A DNA stretch of 64,000 nucleotides. Origin: Streptomyces caeruleatus. GTDB lineage: Bacteria > Actinomycetota > Actinomycetes > Streptomycetales > Streptomycetaceae. The notes under the pieces are model-generated. The model was not told the DNA's origin, searched no databases, and saw only the letters and a list, made by a program, of their open reading frames with translations. The DNA is taken from contig NZ_KQ948933.1 of assembly GCF_001514235.1 (NCBI RefSeq), positions 293,003-357,002 on the forward strand, in the 5' to 3' direction. Positions within the stretch are counted from its first letter, which is position 1. Each line of letters begins with the position of its first letter. Positions 34,774 through 42,277 of the stretch are shown in pieces. The position numbers were made by a program, and so were the translations under genes.

Positions 34774-36372
34774 TCAGCGCCCGGCAGCGGTCTGGCTGGC
34801 CCTCCACTCAGGAGCCTCGGGCGTGTCCTGGAACTCCAGGAGGTGCTGTCCGGCGAACCGCTGCAGGGCGGCGCGTACGTCTGCCGGTGTGACGTAGAAG
34901 AACTCCCGGCGTAGGTTGACACGGTTGACGCGGCGGGACTCGAACTCCTGGTGCAGGCGGCGTTCCAGGCCGACGGCGTCCTCACTGAAGATCAGGGCGT
35001 GTACGTCGAACCGGAAGGGGACGGACGCGTCCCCGAGTTCGATGACGCGGTCCATGGGATCGAGGCGCCGGGTCATACCGATCTTGACCATGCGTTCGCC
35101 GAACGCTCCGACGTTGGAGATGACGTAGACGTATCCGGCCCGGATGTTGGCCTCGCGGGCCTCTACCGCTCCCAGTTCGGCGCCCAACTCGGCGAGTTTT
35201 CCTTCGAGTTCGGCGATTGCGGCCGCATCGCCGGTGCCGGAGCGCAGGCGGCGCAGGGCGCTCTCGTAGTGGCTGCGTTCCTTCTCCAGCCGCTGCCGCT
35301 CGCGCTCGATCTCGCGCTGCAGGCGCTCCTCCTCGCGCTGCTGGGCTCGTAGCTCTCGCTGCTCCTCCCGCTCGGTCTCCTTCCTCACCAGGTAGTCGGC
35401 CGTCAGCTCCAACTCCTGGACCCGCAGCTGGTGGTAGTCATCGCCGATGCGGATCTGCATGGTGGCGCCGAGCCGGGCGATCGACTCCCGTGTCTTGCCG
35501 AGCCGGTCGATCAGCGAGTCGAGCCGGTGCGGCTTCATGCCGCGCACCGCGTTGTCCGCCTCGGCGTTGTACGCGCGCAGCATCAGCTTGGAGAAGTCAC
35601 GGACCATCTTGCGGCCCTTGGCAGCTGAGCCGTCCACCATCCAGTACTGGTTCCCGAGCACTGCCCGATCGTCCCTCGCCAACTGCTTGTAGCGGGCCTT
35701 GAGACTGTCGAGCCGGTCCTTGTAGGCGAGCGCGTCGGCGAGCGGATGGCGGTACTCGTAAATGCCGGCCTCTTGCAGCATCCGAGTCTCGTCGGTGAGC
35801 ACCAGATCCCGGCGCGCGGCCATGAGGCGCTGTTCGGCCTCCGCCGTCTGGCGAGCCATGTCCTCGGCTTGGCGGCGCACGTCGATCAGGGACTGCGCGG
35901 CGCTCTCGGCGGCGTGCTCTGTCTTCTCGTCGAGGAGAGCGTCGATCCGTCCGATCTCTTGGAGCTTCTCCTCATGCGCGCGGCGCAGTCGCTGCTGCTC
36001 GGCGGCTATCTGAGCGCTGTCGGCTCCGATGAGACGACTCAATTGCTCCGTCAGGTGACGGTTGTCTTCGTGTAATCCGCGTACCTGTGTTTCCATCAGC
36101 GCCAGTTCGCCCGCCAGACGCGCCGCCTCGGACTCCGCTTGCTTACGGCGCCGGCCGAACAGACCCCCACCTGTGGCCGGGGCCGTCGCCTGGGGGCCGT
36201 AGGGGGACTGCTGAGGAATGGGTGCGCTCGGCTGCGGCGCGGCCCCTTCCGGGATCCAGATCTGCCAGCCTGGGGGTGTGGGCCATGCGGGATCCGGTTC
36301 CCAGCCCGGTGGCGGGCTCCACCCCTCCGGCGGGGCGGGCCAGGTGGGCGGCGGGTTGAACCGGTAGGTCAT
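34774..36372 (-). CDS. DUF4041 and GIY-YIG (T5orf172) domain protein
   Basis: A 532-residue protein from ATG 36372 with AGGAG upstream. Residues 1-60 are proline- and tryptophan-rich ('PPPTWPAPPEGWSPPPGWEP'). Residues 75-190 form a long coiled coil ('AARLAGELALMETQVRGLHE'). Residues 190-330 match DUF4041 ('ARDDRAVLGNQYWMVDGSAA', 'LMLRAYNAEADNAVRGM'). Residues 335-420 are a second, Glu/Arg-rich coiled coil. Residues 425-510 are a T5orf172/MUG113 GIY-YIG-type domain ('AGYVYVISNVGAFGERMVKI', 'GMTRRLDPMDRVIELG', 'ERRLHQEFESRRVNRV'). Such proteins occur in prophages and islands and have nuclease-like folds; a DNA-targeting, possibly defensive role is an inference. It fills its cassette alone. Confidence 0.88.
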   Translation of the reverse strand: MTYRFNPPPTWPAPPEGWSPPPGWEPDPAWPTPPGWQIWIPEGAAPQPSAPIPQQSPYGPQATAPATGGGLFGRRRKQAESEAARLAGELALMETQVRGLHEDNRHLTEQLSRLIGADSAQIAAEQQRLRRAHEEKLQEIGRIDALLDEKTEHAAESAAQSLIDVRRQAEDMARQTAEAEQRLMAARRDLVLTDETRMLQEAGIYEYRHPLADALAYKDRLDSLKARYKQLARDDRAVLGNQYWMVDGSAAKGRKMVRDFSKLMLRAYNAEADNAVRGMKPHRLDSLIDRLGKTRESIARLGATMQIRIGDDYHQLRVQELELTADYLVRKETEREEQRELRAQQREEERLQREIERERQRLEKERSHYESALRRLRSGTGDAAAIAELEGKLAELGAELGAVEAREANIRAGYVYVISNVGAFGERMVKIGMTRRLDPMDRVIELGDASVPFRFDVHALIFSEDAVGLERRLHQEFESRRVNRVNLRREFFYVTPADVRAALQRFAGQHLLEFQDTPEAPEWRASQTAAGR

Positions 36373-36636
36373 GGGGCAACGACTCCTGTCGCGAGGGCGA
36401 GAGACGGCCGGCGTAACCCCGATGCCGTCCGGCAGCCAGCCGGCCGAGTCGAACGTACTCGGCCTTGTGGACCTTCGTCCTGCCATCTCCTGTTTTTGGC
36501 CCTCCTGGCAGCAGATCCGACCAGGTGGGTAGGCCGCAGGGAGCCGTTAGACACCGGCCGCTGTCAGGACGGCCCACTCCAGGTCAAACGCGGTCATGGC
36601 GGAGTTTCCCCAGGTCCCGAACTTGCTCAGAGAAAA

Positions 36637-36677
36637 CTCCTAAAGCGGGTGTCGCCGGTTCGAATCCTGCCGGGGGC
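36637..36677 (+). repeat. att copy 4 (distal, one mismatch)
   Basis: CTCCTAAAGCGGGTGTCG, then C instead of A, then CGGTTCGAATCCTGCCGG to GGGGC. It is a 41-bp match to tRNA-Arg positions with one substitution. The following ACGCGCTACCGACCTGACCT and GGGGTTTATCCCC resembles the flank of att copy 2. I take it as the distal boundary of the accretion region. Confidence 0.88.
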
Positions 36678-37243
36678 CCAGGCACAACGCGCTACCGACC
36701 TGACCTGGGGTTTATCCCCTAGTAGGGGCTCTATTCGGCCTCGGACTCATCGTCCGGGGCGGTTTTGCGTGGGCGACGGGTACTGCTCGGCCTGCAGCGG
36801 GTCTCTACGCAGGTCTGGACGTCGGTCCCTTTCCCCTTCCGGTTCAAGCCAGTTCCCGGTTCAGGCCAGGCCGAACTTCTCGGCGTGCACCAGTCGCGCA
36901 GGGAGGCGTGCGCCCGTCGTGCGGGACCCGCTGGTCTCGCAGGCTGGCGAGCACGGCCCTGGTCATGGCCGACGGGCCGCTCACCGGTGTGGCCGAAGTA
37001 CCGCTGGCCTGTTCCGATCCGTTGGCACCGAGTCCACCGCGCCGGTTCCTCACCTGTCGTGGCCTCGCTACAGGGCGGCATGAGCCGGACCGAGTGACTC
37101 CCCGCACGATGGCTTCCCGGCCGTCCACGCCAGGCAGGACGCCGAGCACAGCCAGTCCGCCGGTGACGATGAACGCGGGGATTCGCGACGACCGCTCGAC
37201 ATCGCCCGAGGATCGGGCGAGCCGGCCCCCGCCCGTCCCAGGG
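36678..37243 (-). pseudogene. Flavoprotein reductase C-terminal fragment and debris
   Basis: At 36861-36990 the minus strand reads 'GPSAMTRAVLASLRDQRVP' and, after a shift, 'LVHAEKFGLA' and stop. This matches the end of the ferric-reductase-like protein at 43157 ('GPPAMTASVLSGLRELRVPA', 'HAERFGLA'). Only about 40 residues of the NAD(P)-binding end remain. Another tail, 'RRPRKTAPDDESEAE' and stop at 36731, is unidentified. The remaining bases to 37243 hold no gene I recognise. Confidence 0.55.
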
Positions 37244-38167
37244 TCACTTCGTCTGCCGGCGGGCCTGTTTCACCTCGCCGTCGATGGCCCAGGCGTCGGC
37301 AACCGGGCCGAGGTGGCCGAGCTTGTCGGGGTTGATCACCGAGCGGATGGTCTGGATCTGCCCGTCGAGTACGTCGAGGGCCAGGGTGTGGAGGACCTTG
37401 CCGTCCCGGTCGCGGAAGATGGCGCCGGGTTGGCCGTTGACCTCGTGCGGTTCGCACGTCACGTCGATCCTGGCCAGCAGCGGGAAGACGGAGGCCAGCA
37501 GCCGGGCCACGTTCTCGGCGCCGATGACGGCCCTGGCCAGCTGCGGGGCCTTGCCGCCGCCGTCACCGACCATCTGCACGTCGGCGGCCAGCAGATCCCG
37601 CAGGGCGGCGACATCGCCTTCGTGGAGGGCGTCGAAGAACCGCGTCGCCAGCTCCTGCCGCTCCTGACGGTCCGCTTCGAACCGCGGCCGCCCGGCCTGC
37701 ATGTGCCGCCGTGCCCGTACCAGAAGCTGTCGGCACGCCGCCTCCGAACGCCCCACCGCGGAGGCGATGTCGTCGAACCCGAAACCGAAGACCTCCCGCA
37801 GCACGAACACCGACCGCTCCAGCGGGCTGAGCCGCTCCAGAAGCAGCAGCGCCGCCATCGATACCGAGTCGGCCAGCTCGGCCGAGCGCGCCGGATCCTG
37901 ATACGGGTCGCTCAGCAGCGGCTCGGGGAACCACGGCCCGACGTACTCCTCCCGCCGCATCCGCGCGGAGCGCAGCACGTCGATCGAGATCCGCGTCACC
38001 GTGGCGGACAGAAACGCCTTGACCGACGTGGGGAGAGTCGTCGAACCGTCGAAGCGCAGCCACGCTTCCTGCACCGCGTCCTCGGCCTCGCTCACGCTGC
38101 CCAGAATCCGGTAGGCGATCGAGAACAGCAGGGGGCGCAGTTTCTCGAACTCCTCGACCTTGTTCAC
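37244..38167 (-). CDS. sigJ: SigJ-family ECF sigma factor with SnoaL-like tail
   Basis: A 307-residue sigma factor from GTG 38167 (GGGGG ribosome site). Sigma-70 region 2 ('LRPLLFSIAYRILGSVSEAE', 'DAVQEAWLRFDG') and region 4 ('LERLSPLERSVFVLREVFGF', 'SEAACRQLLVRARRHM') occupy residues 5-175. The rest is the NTF2/SnoaL-like domain of the ECF41/SigJ type ('LHEGDVAALRDLLAADVQMV', 'VINPDKLGHL'). This tail acts in cis as regulator of activity in the family. Members are typically linked to DoxX, carboxymuconolactone-decarboxylase or NAD(P)-binding genes, exactly as found upstream here. Targets are presumably those divergent neighbours. Confidence 0.92.
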   Translation of the reverse strand: MNKVEEFEKLRPLLFSIAYRILGSVSEAEDAVQEAWLRFDGSTTLPTSVKAFLSATVTRISIDVLRSARMRREEYVGPWFPEPLLSDPYQDPARSAELADSVSMAALLLLERLSPLERSVFVLREVFGFGFDDIASAVGRSEAACRQLLVRARRHMQAGRPRFEADRQERQELATRFFDALHEGDVAALRDLLAADVQMVGDGGGKAPQLARAVIGAENVARLLASVFPLLARIDVTCEPHEVNGQPGAIFRDRDGKVLHTLALDVLDGQIQTIRSVINPDKLGHLGPVADAWAIDGEVKQARRQTK

Positions 38168-38216
38168 GCCGTATCCCCCTTGATGTCGTTCCACTCGGCC
38201 GTATGTCGTGGCGCGG

Positions 38217-38378
38217 TCACGTTCTGGTGATCTTGCGTTCGTCGGCGGGGCTGTGCAACGCCCCCTGCCCGGGGCCCGCGGCAGCGGCAGCGGCAGCGGC
38301 AGCGGCAGCGGCACGCTCGGCCTCGGTGAGGACCGTGGCCTCTCGCCACGCCGTCACCAGGTTCGGTCGCGCGTCCAT
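38217..38378 (-). CDS. Short ORF, CMD/AhpD-like remnant with Ala tract
   Basis: A 53-residue frame from ATG 38378, preceded by GGAGGAGAA. 'MDARPNLVTAWREATVLTEA' resembles the 'WREA..L...ERAAL' part of carboxymuconolactone decarboxylase/AhpD proteins, the usual partners of SigJ-type factors. It then runs into a pure alanine tract encoded by GGCAGC repeats and ends 50 nt before sigJ. The catalytic cysteines are absent. Either a decayed cmd gene or a translated leader for sigJ. Confidence 0.45.
   Translation of the reverse strand: MDARPNLVTAWREATVLTEAERAAAAAAAAAAAAGPGQGALHSPADERKITRT
38278..38315. repeat. Hexanucleotide GGCAGC tandem repeat
   Basis: About six perfect copies of GGCAGC upstream of sigJ. 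Copy-number slippage by 6 bp would keep the reading frame of the 38217-38378 ORF and change its alanine tract. Confidence 0.85.
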
Positions 38379-38557
38379 CGCGTTCTCCTCCGTCCTCGTC
38401 GGGGTGGCTACACCCCTGGGACGAGACAGCCCGATGTCCTGTGACACGGACGCATGTGACCCACATCTCAATGGACTCACATGTTCGGAGATGTCACAGA
38501 CGGGGGCGCTGTCTCGTCCCAGAGGAAGCAGGCAGATCCTCGATCAAGGAGCTGATG

Positions 38558-38944
38558 ATGAACCTCGCACTCTGGGTCGTCGCCGGACTGATGGCCGCCG
38601 TCTGCCTGACCGGCAGTTCCAAGATGTTCGTGGCCAAGGAGAAGCTGGCCGTCGTGGGCGGCTCCGCCGGCCAATGGGTCGAGGACTTCAGCCCCGGTGC
38701 CCTCAAGGCCATCGGCGCCGTCGAGCTCCTGGCCGCGGCGGGCCTGATACTGCCCGCCGCGCTCGACATCGCGCCGGTCCTGGTACCGCTGGCCGCCACC
38801 GGACTGGTGCTGCTGTTCGCCGGCGCGCTGACCATGCGCCTGCGCCGTGGCGAGAGAGTGACGATCGCGGGCGACCTGGTCTACCTCGCCCTGACGCTCT
38901 TCCTGGCGTGGGGCCGCTTCGGCCCCGAGTCCTTCACCGGCTGA
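38558..38944 (+). CDS. DoxX-family membrane protein
   Basis: A 128-residue protein with four hydrophobic helices ('LALWVVAGLMAAVCLTGSSK', 'LELLAAAGLILPAALDIA'-like, 'LVPLAATGLVLLFAGALTMR', 'LVYLALTLFLAWGRFG'), the DoxX/DoxD-like pattern. ATG 38558 is favoured over ATG 38555 by spacing to AAGGAG. It is divergent from sigJ and upstream of an NmrA-type NAD(P)-binding gene. Such clusters respond to oxidative or thiol stress. The region between (38379-38557) contains no obvious consensus promoter. Confidence 0.85.
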   Translation: MNLALWVVAGLMAAVCLTGSSKMFVAKEKLAVVGGSAGQWVEDFSPGALKAIGAVELLAAAGLILPAALDIAPVLVPLAATGLVLLFAGALTMRLRRGERVTIAGDLVYLALTLFLAWGRFGPESFTG

Positions 38945-39001
38945 CCACCAGGTCGGCCCCTCGATCGTCGGACTCGCGACGCTCGACGCGGACGGCTCGA
39001 C

Positions 39002-39099
39002 GAGGACAGCCCGACGCGGACGACCCGACGCGGACGACCCGCCGAAGACGACCCGACGAAGACGACCCGACGAAGACGACCCGACGAGGACGGCCCGAC
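39002..39099. repeat. Seven tandem 14-bp units
   Basis: Variants of GAAGACGACCCGAC (GAGGACAGCCCGAC, GCGGACGACCCGAC, three perfect GAAGACGACCCGAC, GAGGACGGCCCGAC) lie head to tail between the doxX and NmrA-like genes. The 14-bp period is not a multiple of 3, so it is not a coding repeat. Confidence 0.9.
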
Positions 39100-39191
39100 G
39101 GGGTCCTCGTCGACTGCCTCCGCCCCGTCCCGTCCCGAGGTGACCGACCCTCCCCGCCTCACATCCCGCAACGAGTGAAGGAGCAACCATC

Positions 39192-40034
39192 ATGATCCTG
39201 ATCACCGGAGCCAATGGCGTCGTAGGCCGTCAGGTGCTGAACCAGCTGGTGCAGGAGGACACGGCCGTCACCGCGGTCACGCGCGGGACCGGCGAGGCCC
39301 GGCTCCCTGACGGCGTGGCAGCCGTCCGCGGAGACCTGTTCCACCCCGAGTGGATCGAGCCCGCGCTGGACGGAGTCGAAGCACTGCAGATCAGCCCGCG
39401 CGCCACCGGGCCCGGCCTCGGCGAGCTGCTGAGGCTCGCCGCCGAGCGAGGCGTACGGCGTGCGGTGTTGCTGTCGGCCACCACCGTGGAGCACCTGGCG
39501 GGGGAGGCCCGTTTCGCCGCCCAGTTCAAGCATGCCGAGGAACTCGTCATGAGGTCGGGTCTGGAGTGGACGATCCTTCGCCTGGCCGACTTCGCCGCCA
39601 ACGCACTGGCCTGGGCACCCCAGATCAGGGCCGGTGACGTGGTGCGCGGCGCGTACGGCCGGGCCGCCACCTCTCCCCTCCACGAAGCCGACATCGCGGC
39701 GGTCGCCGTACGCGCTCTACGGGGCGGCCTTGGCACGAAGGCGATCCACACGCTGACCGGGCCGCAGTCACTGGACCAGATCGAGAAGGTGCGGCTCATC
39801 GGCGCCGCCACAGGCCGGACGCTGTCCTTCCAGGAGCTCTCGCCCGAGCAGGTGCGGCAGGGCATGCTCGCCCAAGGGCTGCCCGAGGAGATCCCCGCCC
39901 GGCTGCTCGGCTCCCTCGCCGACTACGCCAACCGGCCGGGCCCCACCACCAGCACCGTGGAAGACCTGCTGGGCCGGCCGGCACTCACCTTCGCCGACTG
40001 GGCACGCGACAACGCGCCCGCCTTCGGCGGCTGA
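39192..40034 (+). CDS. NmrA-like NAD(P)H-binding protein
   Basis: A 280-residue atypical short-chain dehydrogenase. The Rossmann motif 'MILITGANGVVGRQVLNQLV' stands at the N-terminus, followed by 'AVTRGTG', 'VRGDLFHPEWIEPALDGVEA', 'VLLSATTVEH' and 'LEWTILRLADFAANALAWAP', as in NmrA/TMR-type proteins that bind NADP(H) as redox sensors or quinone reductases. The catalytic YxxxK of classical SDRs is absent. GAAGGAG precedes ATG 39192. It is placed in the sigJ-doxX group, consistent with a stress regulon. Confidence 0.88.
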   Translation: MILITGANGVVGRQVLNQLVQEDTAVTAVTRGTGEARLPDGVAAVRGDLFHPEWIEPALDGVEALQISPRATGPGLGELLRLAAERGVRRAVLLSATTVEHLAGEARFAAQFKHAEELVMRSGLEWTILRLADFAANALAWAPQIRAGDVVRGAYGRAATSPLHEADIAAVAVRALRGGLGTKAIHTLTGPQSLDQIEKVRLIGAATGRTLSFQELSPEQVRQGMLAQGLPEEIPARLLGSLADYANRPGPTTSTVEDLLGRPALTFADWARDNAPAFGG

Positions 40035-40129
40035 TCAGCGCCGACCAGCCGACGCCCGCCGCAGTAGAGCCTGGGCAGCCTGCCGTAAAGCTGTCGAGCC
40101 CGACGCTGCGTCGGCTCTACCCTTCCGGC

Positions 40130-40465
40130 ATGGCCCACGGAAAGACCTCGTACGTCTGCCTGCCCTGCCGGGCCTCGTACAAGCAGCCCTACCCCGGCTA
40201 CCACGACCACGACCGGGTCTGTCCGCGCTGCGCCGAACCACTGATCCACGTCGGCTCCGCCTTCGCGGCACCCAAGCGCCGGGACACCGCCGCGTGGCGC
40301 GTCCTCTCCGTGCTGCTGCACGCCGGTGTGCGCTTCCACAAGAGCTGCTGCGGCGGCCCCGGCTACCGCCCCCGCACCCTCAGCGAGGTGCGCGAGCGGA
40401 TGGCCTACGCCCGGGCCACCGGAGAACCGTTCGCTCGGGCCCTGGTCCGCCGCGAGCTGCCCTAG
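40130..40465 (+). CDS. Small zinc-ribbon-like protein
   Basis: A 111-residue protein: 'MAHGKTSYVCLPCRASYKQP' and 'RVCPRCAEPLIHVGSAFAAP' give CxxC...CxxC, a probable zinc ribbon. Then 'AAWRVLSVLLHAGVRFHKSC' and 'CGGPGYRPRTLSEVRERM'. Such short Streptomyces proteins are sometimes mislabelled deoxyxylulose-phosphate synthase in databases; there is no enzymatic domain. Function unknown. It is monocistronic between the NmrA-like gene and the xylanase. Confidence 0.8.
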   Translation: MAHGKTSYVCLPCRASYKQPYPGYHDHDRVCPRCAEPLIHVGSAFAAPKRRDTAAWRVLSVLLHAGVRFHKSCCGGPGYRPRTLSEVRERMAYARATGEPFARALVRRELP

Positions 40466-40509
40466 GAGCCAGAGCAGTCCGTGAATGCGCTGGGCTGCAC
40501 AAAAATCCC

Positions 40510-40522
40510 TCGAAACATTCGA
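40510..40522. promoter_or_regulatory. Palindrome upstream of xylanase (site 1)
   Basis: TCGAAACATTCGA has 5-bp arms around ACA. Its exact inverted copy stands at 40639-40651. Paired GAAA-type palindromes of this kind are known upstream of Streptomyces xylanase genes (from memory), so repressor binding is plausible. Confidence 0.55.
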
Positions 40523-40638
40523 AGAGCCAATTTGGCCTTTTGATCTCGCAGCCACTTTGCTGTCGATCACTATTAATTCGGTCCAGCCGACATCATCCCC
40601 ATCAGGTGAAATACCTTCCGCAGAGATCCATTAACCGA

Positions 40639-40651
40639 TCGAATGTTTCGA
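40639..40651. promoter_or_regulatory. Palindrome upstream of xylanase (site 2)
   Basis: TCGAATGTTTCGA, the reverse complement of site 1, 99 bp before the xylanase start. A possible -35 box TTGACA lies just downstream at 40669-40674, with AAAACT 17 bp further on. A repressor here could block or loop the promoter. Confidence 0.55.
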
Positions 40652-40749
40652 GCGCAGTGCCGAAACTATTGACACTTGGCAGGGTCATACCAAAACTGTC
40701 GCCGTTGACAGAGCAGCCTCTCGATCGAGAACGAGGAGGAAGCACGCTC

Positions 40750-41418
40750 ATGAACGACGGACCCGCGAACCCGACGCGCCGAAGCGTCTGCAGCCTGCTG
40801 CTGGCCACCGGGGCCACGTTGGCCCTGCCCGGCACCGCCGAGGCGGCCACGGTCGTCACCACTAACCAGACCGGGACGAACAACGGGTATTACTACTCGT
40901 TCTGGACGGACAGCCAGGGCACGGTCTCGATGACCCTGAACTCCGGTGGGAACTACAGCACTTCGTGGCGAAACACCGGGAACTTCGTCGCCGGCAAGGG
41001 CTGGAGCAACGGCTCACGCCGGACCGTTACCTATTCCGGCAGCTTCACCCCGTCCGGCAACGGCTACCTGACCCTCTACGGGTGGACGTCGAACCCGCTC
41101 GTCGAGTACTACGTCGTCGACAACTGGGGCACTTACCGGCCCACCGGAACGTACAAGGGCACGGTCACCAGCGACGGCGGCACGTACGACATCTACCAGA
41201 CCACTCGCTACAACGCCCCGTCCGTCGAAGGCACCCGCACGTTCAACCAGTACTGGAGCGTCCGGCAGGCGAAGCGAACCGGCGGCACCATCACCACCGG
41301 CAACCACTTCGACGCCTGGGCCCGCGCCGGAATGCCCCTGGGGAGCTTCAGCTACTACATGATCCTCGCCACCGAGGGATACCAGAGCAGCGGGAGTTCC
41401 AACATCACGGTGCGCTAG
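40750..41418 (+). CDS. Secreted GH11 endo-1,4-beta-xylanase
   Basis: A 222-residue protein with a Tat-like leader ('NPTRRSVCSLLLATGATLAL', AxA near residue 32). The mature part is a single GH11 jelly roll: 'YYYSFWTDSQGTVSMTLNSG', 'NPLVEYYVVDNWG' with nucleophile E119, 'YDIYQTTRYNAPSVEGT' and 'ILATEGYQSSGSS' with acid/base E209. It hydrolyses internal beta-1,4 bonds of xylan outside the cell. There is no carbohydrate-binding module, unlike longer Streptomyces XlnB-type enzymes. GAGGAGGAA precedes ATG 40750. It is followed after 75 bp by a deacetylase gene, the classical pairing. Confidence 0.93.
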   Translation: MNDGPANPTRRSVCSLLLATGATLALPGTAEAATVVTTNQTGTNNGYYYSFWTDSQGTVSMTLNSGGNYSTSWRNTGNFVAGKGWSNGSRRTVTYSGSFTPSGNGYLTLYGWTSNPLVEYYVVDNWGTYRPTGTYKGTVTSDGGTYDIYQTTRYNAPSVEGTRTFNQYWSVRQAKRTGGTITTGNHFDAWARAGMPLGSFSYYMILATEGYQSSGSSNITVR

Positions 41419-41493
41419 GCCACTTCGGGGAGCGGGGAATCCGCCCTGGTCCCCGCCCCCCCATAAAAGGACCAGGCTGGAGGACCGCTCCTC

Positions 41494-42210
41494 ATGAAAG
41501 CAACCCCGCGTCTCTCACTCCTCGCCGTCGCCTCGCTCGCCGTCGCCGGCACCCTCACCGTCGACACCGCCGCCCCGGCACAGGCCGCCGCCTGCAACGG
41601 GTACGTCGGGCTCACCTTCGACGACGGACCGTCCAGCAGCACCCCGGCCCTGCTCAACGCGCTCACGCAGAACGGGCTGCGGGCCACGATGTTCAACCAG
41701 GGCCAGTACGCCGCCGCCTACCCGGCCCGGGTCAGAGCCCAGGTCAGTGCCGGTATGTGGGTCGGCAACCACAGCTACACCCACCCTCATCTGACCCAGC
41801 AGAGTCAGGCGACGGTCGACTCGGAGATCTCCCGGACGCAGCAGGCCATCGCGGCCGCGGGCGGCGGTACGCCGAAGCTGTTCAGGCCGCCGTACGGCGA
41901 GACCAACTCGACGGTGAAGGCCGTCGCGGCCAAGTACGGGCTGACCGAGATCATCTGGAACGTCGACTCGCAGGACTGGAACGGCGCGAGCACCGACGCG
42001 ATCGTGGCGGCGGCCGGCCGGCTCACCAACGGCCAGGTCATCCTCATGCACGACTGGTCCGCCAACTCCCTCGCGGCGATCCCCCGCATCGCCCAGGGGT
42101 TGGCCGCCCGGGGCCTGTGCGCCGGCATGATCTCCCCGCAGACCGGCCGCGCCGTGGCTCCGACGGCCGCAGGGGCACATACGCGTTCGGCGAGTGATCG
42201 ACTGGGGTAG
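41494..42210 (+). CDS. axeA: CE4 (NodB) acetyl-xylan esterase, short form
   Basis: A 238-residue secreted protein. Signal peptide 'LSLLAVASLAVAGTLTVDTA' ends near 'AQA-A'. The NodB fold carries 'TFDDGPSS' (D43 D44), metal ligands H93 and H97 in 'GNHSYTHPHL', 'FRPPYGETN', 'WNVDSQDWNG' and 'VILMHDW'. It removes acetyl groups from xylan, helping the GH11 enzyme encoded just upstream. Related Streptomyces AxeA proteins carry a glycine-rich linker and a binding module after 'SPQTGRAVAP'. Here the protein ends 16 residues after it ('TAAGAHTRSASDRLG'), so the module appears to have been lost. Confidence 0.9.
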   Translation: MKATPRLSLLAVASLAVAGTLTVDTAAPAQAAACNGYVGLTFDDGPSSSTPALLNALTQNGLRATMFNQGQYAAAYPARVRAQVSAGMWVGNHSYTHPHLTQQSQATVDSEISRTQQAIAAAGGGTPKLFRPPYGETNSTVKAVAAKYGLTEIIWNVDSQDWNGASTDAIVAAAGRLTNGQVILMHDWSANSLAAIPRIAQGLAARGLCAGMISPQTGRAVAPTAAGAHTRSASDRLG

Positions 42211-42277
42211 CGAAGCGGAGATGCCAGGTTGTGATGAGGCAGCCCCAGCAGCCGACTCCCGGTCAGGAAGTGAAGCC

